Notes: generated by a model from the letters alone, not told the origin. A stretch of DNA of 64,000 bases from Marsupella aquatica (GCA_973895155.1 OZ316893.1:15500001-15564000), one strand, 5' to 3'; numbered from the stretch's first letter, positions 11,279-22,150 are shown. A program made the numbers and translations.

Positions 11279-12464
11279 TCAACAAACTCCTTCTCTCCGG
11301 TCATGCACCTCATGACCAATCTCCCCCTCAACGAGATCCGGGATAGGAGATTTTCCTTTGTCAGTACGGGAGACCTGAGTATTCTCCCCCTCTTTCAATA
11401 ATCTGGATTCATTGAAGAAAACATCCCTACTGACAACGAGCTTACAGGCAATAGGATCCCATAGCCTATAGGCTTTCACACCACTTTGGTACCCAAGAAA
11501 AACACATTTTTTGGAGGTAGGATCCAACTTGGTCCTATTCTACTTTGGTGTGAAAGCATATGCATCACTTTCAAAAACTACCAAGCCATGATAGTCTGCT
11601 TGCCGCTTATAGCGCATCTCAAATGGCATTTTGAAATTGATAGCACTAGAAGGAGAAAGATTTACCAAATAAGTTGCGGTATTGACAGCTTCTGCCCAAA
11701 ATTCCTGTGATAAACCTGATTGGCTCAACATACTCCGCGACCACTCCAATAGTGTCTGATTGAGCCTCTCAGCGACACCATTCTGCTGCGGAGTATAAAC
11801 TATGGTGAGATGGTGAGTTATCCCCTGTTCTGAACAGTACTCTTCAAATTCCACTGAAGTGTACTCCCCGCCGTTGTCTGACCTCAGACTCTTCACCCTT
11901 GTATCCAAACACTTGACCGTGTTTCCAGTTTGATTCTCCACCTGGGCCTTCCACTTCTTAAAAATGGACAAGACAGATCAGACTTAAGCGTCATGAAATA
12001 AATCCACACAAATCTTGAGTAATCGTCAATAAATGATACATAGTACAACTTTCCAGAGTGTGAGGGAGTTGGGGATGGATCCCACACGTCACTATGTATG
12101 TACTCAAGAACCGCTTTGGAACGATGAGTTCCAACATCGAAAGCACGACGATGCTGCTTTCCAAGAATGCAATGCTCACAAAACTCTAATTTACAAGATT
12201 GCAAATCAGAGATGAGTCTATTCTTCCGTAAGATAGCCAAACCCTTCTCACTCATGTGGCCTAGCCGTGAATATATGCCACAATTGAGTCATCTCCTTGT
12301 GAGACTTGGTTACATTGGCCTCTCCACATACAGTATTGCCTTGCAACATATACAAATTCTTTTGTCTGCTCCCTGACCTGACTGACTTGAAGTTCACCAT
12401 CAACAACGCTCCATTGATGACCATTTGAATCCAACACACCGAGTGAAATCAAATTCTTACGCAT
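11279..12464 (-). pseudogene. Copia GAG-pre-integrase and integrase remnant
   Basis: Overlapping frames give, in order, LISLGVLDSNGHQWSVVDG, CEHCILGKQHRRAFD (the zinc-binding pre-integrase part), HSDVWDPSP and FIDDYSRFVWIYFM (first catalytic Asp block), SDNGGEY (second Asp), YTPQQNGVAERLNQTLLE (Glu block) and then KKCVFLGYQSGVKAYRLWDP (integrase C-terminal). At least two frameshifts (near 11940 and 12255) and a break near 11530 separate the blocks. Confidence 0.88.
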
Positions 12465-12807
12465 GCCAGGTACATACCTGACTCAGACACTGTGCGCACA
12501 GTGCCATCAAACATTTGAATCTTCACAGACCCAATACCCTCTATTTGACAAGAGTGATCATTTCCCATCAGAACTGAACCGTTTGAAATAGAGTAAGAAT
12601 GAAAAACTCATGAATGTAACAAATGTGAAAAGAGCAAGCACAATCAAGAATCCACACATCATCTACTCTCCGAAGTGACATGCACAGGGCATACCCCTGG
12701 CTTCATAATACATACTCATCATTGAGTAAATCATCATCTCCATCAGCCCTAGCCACATTTGCCGATGAAGATTTAGTTGCCTTTCCCTTACAGTCTCAAC
12801 ATGATTT
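12465..12807 (-). pseudogene. Copia gag end and protease start remnant
   Basis: In one frame the text KGKATKSSSANVARADGDDD (end of Gag after the zinc knuckle) is followed by VDDVWILDCACSFH, the copia protease active-site region, where the usual Ser after Asp is Cys. Stops interrupt the protease body. The zinc knuckle is cut by the start of repeat A1. Confidence 0.7.
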
Positions 12808-14006
12808 CCGACCAAACGAGAACTATTTTCGCATGCAAACGAGAAGTGTGTTTTCATTTTCCACCAAATCTCGCGAAATCGGTGGTTTTTTTTATCAAAA
12901 ACAGGTTTTGGGGGAAATAATGTAATCTGTATCGGAGTTTGGATTGAATCAGGAAATTCAGGAATGGAACCCTAAACCTATATCGGACTTCGGATTTCAA
13001 CCATGAAAGTTTTGACCGAATCTCAATTTCCCCAGTTTTTGGTTATTTACCGTAATTATTTTACATCACAGTCGATAAGAAATTACCGCACAGTTTGTCA
13101 AAATTACCTTGCAGTTATCTCCACAATTGACCATAGTAACCACATACATGCATAGTCAATATGCCGTTGTCTCAACAACAATGCGCAGTCCGATAAAATT
13201 ATCGTGGCAACTCCGAACGGCAAAAATACTTGCCAACAATACTAAGATCCTTCGGTTCATCGGTTAAATTTCAAAATTGCAACTATCCATATTAAGAAAA
13301 CACTTTTTGCAATACCAACATCAGATAAATTTATCGCTGCAATTTCAAAATTGCAACTTTCCATATGAAGGAAACACTTTTTGCAATACCAACATCAGAT
13401 AGATTTATCGCTTAAATTTCAAAACTACATAATTTCTCCACGATGCACGTGTAAGAATCAAATTGGAAATCCAAGAAGTATACCCTTCTTTGCTATTTTG
13501 TCGTTTAGTGAGACGGCCAATCAAAAGTGGCCACGTGGGCCAACCCCTCAACAGACACTATAAAAGGGCCACCGCCGATAAGTTTTTGGCGTCATTATCG
13601 AGAGTAGAGTTTCTCAAGTTGTGTTCTTGGAGCAACATTTTGTCGGTTGAGCCATTCGTTTTCCCTGATTGAGGGAGGAATGCAAAGCCCCATAGTGTCT
13701 CGAATAGCCATGTCTCAATCAGACACAAATTCACCTTCAAGTTCAGTTGAATCCTCTCCTAATGTTGTCGCTCGTTGTTTGCCAAGTTGCATACTTAAAG
13801 CTCTACCTCTCTCACAGCAGATAGTGCCCAAATTTTCTAACGCTGATGCAAGTTCTGGTCCTGAGCCCAGTTCTTACTATGTGTCGCCTAGTACACCTGA
13901 GAAGCGTCGTCTCTTGAGCGTTCCATCGCCAAGGAATGAGAAAATTACAATCCCAGGTTTAGGTCTGAGACGCGCTTCAGGCCATCCATCCCGGGTTATG
14001 GAGAGG
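12798..14006 (+). repeat. Family A repeat, copy 1
   Basis: The first of three copies of a 1.2-1.5-kb repeat. Each copy starts with a phrase like ggaccgaacgagaac, has an AT-rich part with several GATAAATTTATC-type palindromes, a compact promoter, and an ORF that begins MQSPIVSRIAMSQSD. Each ends near cccgggttatggagagg. Copy 1 abuts the copia remnant on the left and copy 2 on the right. The left end resembles the reverse complement of the sequence just inside the element end at 35810, so these repeats look like left-end segments of a CACTA-type element lacking the outermost 30 bases. Confidence 0.85.
13513..13566 (+). promoter_or_regulatory. Core promoter in A1: CCAAT, G-box, TATA
   Basis: ggccaatcaaaagtgg (CCAAT on the + strand) is followed by CCACGTGG (13531-13538, a G-box) and TATAAAAG (13559-13566). 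The ATG of the downstream ORF is at 13680, about 115 bases after the TATA box. The arrangement is conserved in all three A copies, although the G-box is changed to CACATG in copy 2. Confidence 0.7.
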
Positions 14007-14126
14007 AACACGATTTCGGACCGAACGAGAACTATTTCCTCTAAACGAGAAGTGTATTTTCATTTTCCGCCGAATCTTCCAAAATTGGCAGTTTTTTTCA
14101 TCAAAAACACGTTTTTGGGGAAATAA
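13680..14126 (+). CDS. Ser/Pro-rich ORF of repeat A1
   Basis: The first ATG after the promoter (13680) opens a frame of 148 codons. The protein is rich in Ser and Pro (SSSVESSPNVVARCLPS, EKRRLLSVPSPRNEK) with no known domain. Codons after about 14006 run into copy 2 and are not part of the original protein. The homologous ORFs in copies 2 and 3 differ mainly by substitutions and a small in-frame duplication, which suggests past protein-level constraint. It is probably the N-terminal exon of a transposon gene. Confidence 0.5.
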   Translation: MQSPIVSRIAMSQSDTNSPSSSVESSPNVVARCLPSCILKALPLSQQIVPKFSNADASSGPEPSSYYVSPSTPEKRRLLSVPSPRNEKITIPGLGLRRASGHPSRVMERNTISDRTRTISSKREVYFHFPPNLPKLAVFFIKNTFLGK

Positions 14127-15477
14127 TGTAATTCGTATCGGAGTTCAGATTAAAATAGCAAATTTAATAATGATCAAAACCAATGAAATTCATGCTAACA
14201 AACATTCATATTATCAAGGAACAATTAGATCTGAAAAACTTTCTCCTCAACCTCATATTCACGCTCTCCAAAAATATATGAACTTAGGTCTTATCTATAA
14301 ATCCATATCCACGTTTCGAGCCAAGTGCGATAACTGTATCGGACTCCGGATTTGAGCCATGAAAGCTCCGACCCAATCTCAGTTTTCTCAGTTTTTTGAT
14401 ATTTACCAAAAATATTTTACATCACAGTCGATAAGAATTACTGCACGGTTCGTCAAACTTACCTTGCAGTTACCTCCGCAATTGACCAGTTACCTCCGCA
14501 ATTGACCAGTTACCTCCGCAAGTGACCATAGTCAACATGCCATTCTTTCAACAGCAATGCGCAGTCCGATAAAATTATCGTGAAAACTACAGGCGACAAA
14601 AATACTAGTCGACAATACTAAGATCCTCCGGTTCATCGGTTAAATTTCAAAATTCCTATCCATATGAAGAAAACTCTTTGCAATACCAACATCAGATAAA
14701 TTTATCGCTTCAATTTCAAAATTGCAACTTCCATATGAAGGAACCACTTTTGCAATACCAACATCAGATAAATTTATCGCTTCAATTTCAAATTGCAACT
14801 TCCATATGAAGGAACCACTTTTGCAATACCAACATCAGATAAATTTATTGCTTCAATTTCAAAACTATATAATTTTGCCACGATGCACGTGTGAGAATGA
14901 AATTGGAAATCCAAGAAATATACCCTTTTCTGCTATTTTGTCGTTTAGGGTGACAGCCAATCAAAAGTGGACACATGGGCCAACCCCTCAACAGACACTA
15001 TAAAAGGGCCATCGCCGATAAGTTTTTGGCGTCATTATCGAGAGTAGAGTTTTGGGAGTTGTGTTCTTGGAGCAACATTCTGTCCGTTGAGCCTTTCGTT
15101 TTCCCTGATTGCGGGAGGAATGCAAAGCCCCATAGTGTCTCGGATAGCCATGTCTCAATCAGACACAGATTCACCTTCCAGTTCAGTTGAATCCTCTCCT
15201 TCCAGTTCAGTTGAATCCTCTCCTAATCTTGTCGCTCGCTATTTGCCAGGTCGCATACTTAAAGCTCTACCTCTCTCACAGCAAATAGTGCCCAAAATCT
15301 CTGACTCAGATTTTGATGCAAGTTCTGGTCCTGAGCCTAGTGCTTACTATGTGTCGCCTAGTAAACCTGAGAAGCGTCGTCTCTTGAGCGTTCCATCGCC
15401 AAGAAATGAGAAACTTTCAATCCCAAGTTTAGGTCCAAGACGTCACTTCAGGCCATCCATCCCGGGTTATGGAGAGG
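14007..15477 (+). repeat. Family A repeat, copy 2 (head-to-tail with copy 1)
   Basis: Same landmarks as copy 1, but longer because the segment around the palindromes is internally duplicated (a phrase starting caataccaacatcagata recurs three times at 14680-14850) and a short phrase (cagttacctccgcaattgac) is tandemly repeated at about 14466-14525. Copy 2 alone continues without a break into a longer coding region, so it is the most complete copy. Confidence 0.85.
14955..15006 (+). promoter_or_regulatory. Core promoter in A2
   Basis: CCAAT (in agccaatcaaaagtgg) and TATAAAAG (14999-15006) are kept. The G-box of copies 1 and 3 is here cacatg. The ATG of the gene is at 15120. Confidence 0.65.
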
Positions 15478-16821
15478 ATATCCGGCAACCGATACGCATA
15501 TCGCAATCGGCATTCAAGTCGCCACATTCAACACAAGTTCAATGACGGATCTTTCAGTCTCCGGGTGAGGATCGGGACACAAAAATACAAAGACCGATAC
15601 GGCGATCGGTCTTTGCATTGCCTGGACTGGATGTGCGAGCAAGCGAGGGAATCGGACTGCGAAGTTCAGACTCGGCCCTTTCTCGAATGGTCCGTGGGAA
15701 TCGTGGTGAACAAGTGCTCAATTTTCCAGCAACTCGCGGAGTCGTTGGGACTGCACGTGCGAATCCAGAATCTCCAAGTTCTCAAGGGCGGACTGTCATT
15801 GGTTCTAGGCTCCAAGTATCGAGGAGAGGTCTTAGTGGCGTTTGGGTTATGTATAGAGAGCCACGGAGTCCAATTGTGTTTTCAGATGAGTCGAGTGCAT
15901 CGGAGGACAAAGATGAGGAAGGAGATAGAGAATCCAATATAATAGCACAAGTTGTGTCTGAATGTTTAGAAGGAGCTGTCAAAGAGAATAGTTATAGTCG
16001 TCTATTTAGTGCCCCTCTAAATGCGTCAAGGAGATCTATAGAGGATGGTAGCTCAGCAGAGAGTGATGCATCTATTCGCGAGGCACCTGAAGGACCCGAA
16101 AATGCCAATGTTATGAACGGATTTCAGGCTGTAGAGAAGTCAAATGAGCCTAGTAAAAAAGATAGGGACCAAATTACTAGGAAAGACAATGTGACAAATG
16201 ACAAATTGAATAGAAACAAAATGAGATAAATTCATAAGTATTCGTGTTGTGATAATTACTGTCTGAGGAATTTGGGTCTGCTAGCCGTGACGAAACAACG
16301 CACTTATTACTATGGGCTATCCTACCCAGAGAAGAATGTCCTTCTAAGAGGATGTGTGAAGGGTGAGCATGCTGGTGCAAGTGGTTACTCAGTTAGCGGT
16401 AGATCCTTTTGTCGGAGTGGTTTTAAGAAATTATTTTCACTAGGAAATAATCGTCTCCAAAAAATCTCGTAGAACATGTTTTCTCGGATACAGATCGGTA
16501 CAGTTTGTCGAGAAAAATCACCCGCACATCTTGGTCTCGTCCAATGGCTGGATGATTTTTTTTCCACAAATGTCGAGAGTCTTCCCAACAAGGATATCTT
16601 TCATTTACCTGACAATTGGACAAAAACAGAAGTTTTTGATGCCTGCCAGTCTGAAACTCTAATGCGCCAAGAACAAGGCATGACATATTCGTGGTTTGTT
16701 CGCATTTGGAACAAGGAGTTTCCTCGTGTGCGCATCCCCAAAAGGAGCCGTTTCTCCACCTGCGCCCCGTGTATTGAATTCAAAGCACTCCGTGACAAGG
16801 CAACACTCGAAGCAGAAAAGA
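15120..16821 (+). pseudogene. Transposon-type gene, N-terminal part, one frame with three stops
   Basis: From ATG 15120 one reading frame runs for about 565 codons, broken only by TGA 15543, TAA 16227 and TAG 16470. Residues 1-140 are the Ser/Pro-rich repeat A protein. An acidic Ser/Glu region follows (SDESSASEDKDEEGDRESN). After 16227 come blocks typical of a widespread transposon protein: YSVSGRSFCRSGFKKLFSLG, then NIFHLPD-like DIFHLPDNWTK and FPRVRIPKRSRFSTCAPC with a Cys pair. A donor (a|gtaagt, 16822) ends the exon. I infer a decayed transposon gene; the stops could instead be short retained introns, which the sequence does not clearly show. Confidence 0.55.
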
Positions 16822-16847
16822 GTAAGTTTCTAAACTTGTGTGTTACT

Positions 16848-17007
16848 CCCGATAATTTTATCGGGTTGAGTATTCATGTGCTTCTTCTTTGGTCATGTGA
16901 GTGAATATATCGTTTGAACAGTTTGAATACTAAACCTGATAAATTTATCGTTGTCACAGTTTTTCATTACGGTCTTGTGTTTGAATACTGAACCTGATAA
17001 ATTTATC
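16848..17007. repeat. Cluster of GATAA...TTATC palindromes in an intron
   Basis: An 8-bp inverted repeat with a 2-base spacer (cccgataattttatcggg, 16848-16865) and two perfect 12-bp palindromes GATAAATTTATC (16938-16949 and 16996-17007) sit in the probable intron 16822-17105. The latter two lie in a duplicated phrase (tttgaatactgaacctg). The same palindrome recurs in all A repeats. Confidence 0.8.
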
Positions 17008-17105
17008 GTTGTCAGGGTTTATCATTACGGTCTCGTGTTTGAATACTGAACTTCCCCGACACAAAACATTTACTCAACTGACACAATTGACATCATTGTT
17101 GTTAG

Positions 17106-19154
17106 GCGGTTTCGATGGATACTGAGGCTCCATCGACAGTTGATGGAGTCGTGGGTGTCGAATCGATACAAAACACGGTAGAACCACAGGTCCCAGTCAA
17201 TGTACTTGGTAAACGTAGTGCAAAGAAACCTTCTAAGGTAGCAACACCTCCTGCATGTGATGAGAAGCCAAAAGCCTCTAGAGGCAAGAATGTTGAGAAG
17301 CTCGTGGAGTCTTGGGATACAGCAGAGTTCCAAAAGGATGCATCTTATTTTGCATTGACGTTTGGACTCCCCGATGAAGGCGAGAATCCGTATAAGATAA
17401 GTGATATTCGTGACAATGATTTGGCTGCATGCTTTGGAGAGAAAAAAAGGAGCGGTTATAAGCTGAATAACTGCGTAGGTGTTCCCATTGAAGACATACT
17501 ACATCTATCCCAAGTTGTGGATGGGTATGAGAAACCAGTGAATGGAGTTTTGGCTCATACATTTGTGAAAGGGGCCTACGCTGAGCGAGTTCTTCATAGG
17601 AAAGTCAATTGGGCAGGATATGCGGCTGCTAAGCTGAAGGGACAGATTTTGCAATGGGAGCAAGAGGGGAAAGGTAGGCCTGATGGGCCTCCTTGTGTCT
17701 AGAAGCCATGTTTCTACCAACCGCCGGTGCCTGAAGAGTTTGATACAGAGACTAAGGATGTAGTTCAAGCAATTCAGAGAGCCTCCGCATCAACTGATGC
17801 ATCCAAGGAGTTGAAGATCTGCCTTTGGGATAATGCAGCTGGTGCGATGGACATCGGGCAGAGCAAAGCGGATACACACTTGTCTTTGGACAGTTTGGAC
17901 ATCCCGAAGGTTCATTTCATTCCTGAAGCTGGGCCCCCTGCACTGTTATTGGGAATTCTTGACTCTGCAATATTGTTAACAGAGATCCGACTACGTGAGA
18001 CTCACCAGGATTTTGCTACGGTTGAAACAAGCTTGGAGAGACTACATATGTCTATACGGGATCACCCAAGAACGCTTGCAAAACTCAGTGATGATTTCAG
18101 AACTAGGGAGATGGAGGTAGCTGAAGTTGGGCAGAGCATAGAGTCAACAGACAACGCAATTGAAGAACTTACGACTGAGCTTGAGCTAGAGCAAAACACA
18201 GAAGAAGTCGAGAACAATGAGGTATTAATATTTGTTGCTTAAATTCTTGCTAAGTTTGTTTCTTAGATGTGTAAGAGAATGCATAGCGGAGCCTTTCCCT
18301 GAAGTGAAGCGTAATGTACTCTCAAGTATGTCATTGCTAGTTTGCAGCAACCACATTGTCAATCTATAGTTTTCCATGCTACGTAGCTAGACCTGTATTG
18401 CGTTCCGCATTTGTGTAACTTAACAGTGTAGACTGTTAGTCCAACAATCAAGGTACTAGAATCTTACAATGGAAAGTGCTTCTTGTCCATGATTACAGGG
18501 GATCACTCAGTACACATTCATTTTGGAAGACCGGCTTAAGGCTGAAAAGGCAAAAATTGTGGAGTTGAAGGAGCGCCAAGGAACCGTTGTGAAGGAGTTG
18601 AACACATTGGAGCAGCTCATTGAAGTTGACCGGAAGCGGTATGAGACCTTGCCAGGGATGGTGGACCGATTGAGAAAAGTGGCTGCAGTACTGGAGTTGA
18701 AATTGAAGGAACTCAAGTTAGCCGAGGGAGCTCAAAGGTCTGAATATTCTACTTTGGCAGCGGTACTTGGCAATCCGTGTCCGCAATTGAGACCCACCTT
18801 TGTTGCAACATCAGCTCATGCAAAGGCAACCCAAGTTACAGTATTGGGTTGTCCAGTTTGTTGCAATGGCTATCATTGTTAAAATTGGATCCTAGCATCG
18901 TGTGGGCACACCTATCATCCAAGCTGCCTATTTCGTTTGATTGGTGGTAACTCAGAGACTGCTCCAAAGTGTTTTGCTTGTGGGACACTTTTCTCTAATG
19001 ATTGGTTGCAAAGTTGGGGCTTGCCCATCAAGGGAGATCCGGAGCAGACGCGTGTTTCTTACATCGAAGACCTGAAAGAAGTGTACGGGAAGCACAGTAT
19101 TCATCTTGGAAAACGAAGACAACTTGGAGAGCAAATGCAATATTTGCAACAAAG
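17106..19154 (+). pseudogene. Coiled-coil/RING-like protein gene with in-frame stops
   Basis: After a good acceptor (ttgttgttag, ending 17105) a frame opens with MDTEAPSTVDG at 17115. It has a Lys-rich segment, a globular part and, after an in-frame TAG at 17700-17702, a Glu-rich coiled coil. Intron 18222-18498 (gag|gtatta ... gattacag) joins in phase 0 to a second coiled-coil exon (KIVELKERQGTVVKELNTLE). A Cys/His finger follows: CPVC, then CGHTYHPSC, then CFACGTLF. The order resembles a RING or related treble-clef finger. TAA 18880-18882 interrupts the finger but the frame carries on. A donor lies near 19155. No known full-length family was recognised. Confidence 0.5.
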
Positions 19155-19443
19155 GGTACATCTACTTTTGTCTCAACTGCATTGTATTACCTCTCTACTT
19201 TGTATCAATCTTTTGTTTGCATTTATCTTCACCTACTGTAGAAAACCCATTGCATCGGTTGAACTTCATTGAATTCATAATGCATGGCATGTGTTGACAC
19301 TTGAAATAATTAAGAGAATATCTCAAGTCACAGTCATCCATCTTTTCAGATTAGAAGAAATTATGACAAAGTTGAGATTATCATCGATCAGGTGTCAGCA
19401 TTCAATTTCCTCATTATTAATTTGGTTGTATGTATGTGTCCAG

Positions 19444-19830
19444 GAAAATGTCTATGCCCAAACAGAAATCTTCTTGAGTTCTTCAGAGGCTATCTTATGC
19501 AAACCGGCTGATGACAGTGAAGACCAGTCATCTAAAATGCCTTTCTTGACACCCAAAGTGGAGGGTGCGGATTTGAAGAAAAGACCGAGGGCTGTGGGGA
19601 CTGTGGAATCCGCTAGGAAGGTGACAAGTAGATCTTTGACAAGTTTAGAGAATAACACGATGCCCTTTAACCCAGAGTCTCCATCTCAAGTTTCCTTCAA
19701 GCGGATGTTAGAACTTGTTGAGGCTGTCCCTGGACATCCAAACCCGGAATTGCCCCCACCTGATGGAGTGAAGAGTGTTTGCTCTAAACCATCAACCAAG
19801 TCCAGAAAGAAAATGGGGCTTTATCCTTGA
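19444..19830 (+). CDS. Probable exon of the coiled-coil/RING-like gene
   Basis: A good acceptor (gtatgtatgtgtccag, ending 19443) opens a frame ending at TGA 19828-19830. The protein part is basic and Ser/Pro-rich (KVTSRSLTSLENNTMPFNPE, KPSTKSRKKMG) and has the look of a disordered tail with nuclear-type basic patches. It lies downstream of the finger exon on the same strand. Whether it is terminal or is spliced onward to the 20658 exon is unclear. Confidence 0.4.
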   Translation, partial: ENVYAQTEIFLSSSEAILCKPADDSEDQSSKMPFLTPKVEGADLKKRPRAVGTVESARKVTSRSLTSLENNTMPFNPESPSQVSFKRMLELVEAVPGHPNPELPPPDGVKSVCSKPSTKSRKKMGLYP

Positions 19831-20189
19831 GCCTGGAGTTACAAGCTGGCAAGTTTGCCCACTGATTGGACTGACTTCTATGTAATATCTATAATACAGT
19901 TAGTCTTGGGTTGATTTTGAATTGTTGAGTTAGTTGATAACACTGAGCGTTTGTTCTGTGCAGCAATCATCTCGAGCCAAGCGTGTGTCCTATTTCTGAA
20001 CATAGTCAAGCAACAGGTTGAAAGGTAACTTTGATCCTTGCACTCCAAATTTTGCTTAACAATTAGGTAATTTGTGCATGTCCTTATTATAAACTAGGTA
20101 TATCCTTTGCTTTGGTAGTCTTAGAGTACAGAAGGAACCAGATCGATTCCTTGAGATTAATGAGACTTCAAGCTGTATAGATCTGATTC

Positions 20190-20500
20190 AGGACTCCAAG
20201 GAGTGGCAGTTCTCTTAGAAGGACTTCTACTCATTCAGAAATGCAATCTGCGTCCTTCACAAAGGACTGAAGGTCATTCGCCGAGGACTCCTAGTCCATC
20301 TCTATGATCTAGGGTCCTTGAGTGTAAGCAAGGTTTGGTCTTTTCCCAAGGGGATCAACTACCACGTCCTTTCCAAGGACTTGAACTCCTCTGGAAATTA
20401 AGGAGTTTGACTCCTTTGGGAAGGAGTTCGTGTCTTTTGGAAAGGAGTTCGACTCCTTTGGAAAGGAGCCAGAGTCCTTTTTCCAATAATTGGGGTCCTT
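20190..20500. repeat. AAGGAGT/ACTCCTT palindromic minisatellite
   Basis: Short palindromes such as aaggagttcgactccttt, aaggagtttgactccttt and caaaggactgaaggtc follow each other. The motif is a variable inverted repeat of AAGGA(C/G)T around a 2-4-base centre. The same kind of cluster is found at 62340-62790. It lies in the noncoding stretch before the last exon. Confidence 0.75.
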
Positions 20501-20657
20501 GGCCTAGTCATTATACTGTGTGCCTGAGCAGTGTGCTTGAAAAGCGTCAAACTTCAGCGTCAAATTAACCATAGTTTAAATCAATGCACCAAATAGTTTC
20601 TCACTCATTTGTAATAGATTGAGTCTCATGCACGCTCCTTTTGTTGGATTTGTGCAG

Positions 20658-21329
20658 ATGGACAAGAAAGACTTATTCTGCACTTTGAAGAGGGCCAAGA
20701 TTGACTCGATGTGGGGGTTGTGTGCTGGAGCTTTTGTGTATGAAGGTTGTGGTGTATTGTTGAAGGATGGAAGGGCGTGTTCCTTGGGGAAGCACAAACG
20801 TAAACTCAGGAGGCAGGATCAGTCACCATTTGGTCCTCATTCTCGGAGTAGGTTGGAGCATATTTGTTGTGAAGATGGCAGTGGCACGTACATGTTTTGT
20901 TTTGCTGTGCAGGTTGGTGATGTTGTCATCCAGGTGAACGAAGATAAGGGCCTGCAATTGATGGGGATTTTGGGACAGTTGTTCAAGGAGTCTTGCAAAC
21001 TTGACAAATCAAAGAGAACTGAAATTTGTGAACATGTGATGAGTTTGTTGTGGACGATTACTTATGTGAAAGATGAATGTGCAAATGATCTGCCTCGGGC
21101 TGTGAGATTTGAACAGTGCCCCTCTGAAGCTGATGGTGAGACCGAGGGTGCGACAAGCTTTGTAGAGTGCCCCTTGGATGTAGATGGTGACAAAGAGGAT
21201 TCCAAGTTAAAATCAGAGAAGCATACGGATAGGAGATTTACTTCATCATTAGGCAGATTGAAGGATGCTATTACTGATTTATCAGGGGACATAGTACATT
21301 CGTTGAAGTCATTTCGCATCCATGAGTAG
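20658..21329 (+). CDS. Downstream exon, unidentified transposon-linked protein
   Basis: An acceptor (ggatttgtgcag, ending 20657) is followed by ATG 20658 and a frame of about 223 codons. It has a Cys-containing globular part (DSMWGLCAGAFVYEGCG), a middle part with GDVVIQVNEDKGLQLMGILG, and an acidic C-terminal part with two similar phrases (EQCPSEADGETEG and ECPLDVDGDKED). No domain was recognised. By position it ends the multi-exon unit that begins in repeat A2. Confidence 0.4.
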   Translation: MDKKDLFCTLKRAKIDSMWGLCAGAFVYEGCGVLLKDGRACSLGKHKRKLRRQDQSPFGPHSRSRLEHICCEDGSGTYMFCFAVQVGDVVIQVNEDKGLQLMGILGQLFKESCKLDKSKRTEICEHVMSLLWTITYVKDECANDLPRAVRFEQCPSEADGETEGATSFVECPLDVDGDKEDSKLKSEKHTDRRFTSSLGRLKDAITDLSGDIVHSLKSFRIHE

Positions 21330-21714
21330 ACATTTCATTTCAGCACTATAAGTAGCCAGACAAAAATTTTGTAAATCCCATCTAGCAGAACAAAAGTGGC
21401 TAATTTTACAGTTTTGAAGGATTTCAGAGAGTACGTCTTTGATGTTTTGGAGTTCTGCTATCTCTTTTGGAGTTTGCACATGACTTTTATATATATATAA
21501 AGATCCTGAGCATTTTCAATAACTTTTGGTGATCCTTGCAAGCACAAGAAAGAGTTTGACTGGGAGTTTTGTGATGGAAACTAAGATGGAAACATAGACT
21601 CACTGGACTTCAAAGAAGCTCAGCATTTACTCTCGAGTGTAGAAACTTTGTATGTGTAGGCAATTACGTGAACAGTGCGGCATGCTTGATTGATCCATCA
21701 TTTGGTTGAGATGC
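21330..21714. other. Noncoding stretch left of CACTA element B
   Basis: No gene seen. It contains a short TA run (tatatatataa, about 21489) and ends in the trinucleotide tgc, the candidate target duplication of element B. Confidence 0.4.
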
Positions 21715-22150
21715 CACTACTACATATTGGCCCCTTTTGCGAAGCTTTTTTTTGACGCCGGGATGGTCTTGCGATGTCATCGACTTCAGATATTTTGTGA
21801 TCAAACACGCATCACAATAAACCATGCTCACAGGTTCGCAACATGGCGTTGTGAAGCTAAATACCTCGCAATTTGTTTGAGATCGGATTGAATTCGCAAC
21901 TCTTTCAGATACTATTCGTCTCGCAAAGTATTTGTGGATCCGCGACCATCGCGACTGCATTTGGATCTCTTTTGTTTCATAATTTAGCGATAATAATGTA
22001 CTCAAATATATCTTGTGAACCTATTAGCTTCGCACAATATTGTGAAGTATAAATAGTCGCAAGTTACCAAAGCCAGTTGATTCGCAAAGTTGAGAACCCA
22101 TTGGCATCACAATTACCGATGGTGTGTTATTCACAAAGTGTTTAGAAGTT
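21715..22150. repeat. Left subterminal region of B with TTCGCAA/TTGCGAA motifs
   Basis: Motifs such as ttgcgaag, ttcgcaac, ctcgcaaag and ttcgcaaag recur in both orientations within 400 bases of the left end. CACTA elements carry such arrays as binding sites for their TNPA-type protein. The same motif clusters at 31080-31320, 32610-32770 and 33700-34200. Confidence 0.65.

Larger units (their letters stand above)
10257..12807 (-). mobile_element. Truncated, decayed Ty1/copia retrotransposon
   Basis: Read on the minus strand from 12807 to 10257 the copia order is kept: gag zinc-knuckle remnant and spacer, protease start (WILDCACSFH), GAG-pre-integrase, integrase, then reverse transcriptase with YVDDM. 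RNase H, both LTRs and the primer sites are absent. The right end is cut exactly where repeat A1 begins (about 12800-12810), and the left end stops just past the reverse transcriptase. Several frameshifts and stops show that it is long dead. Confidence 0.9.
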
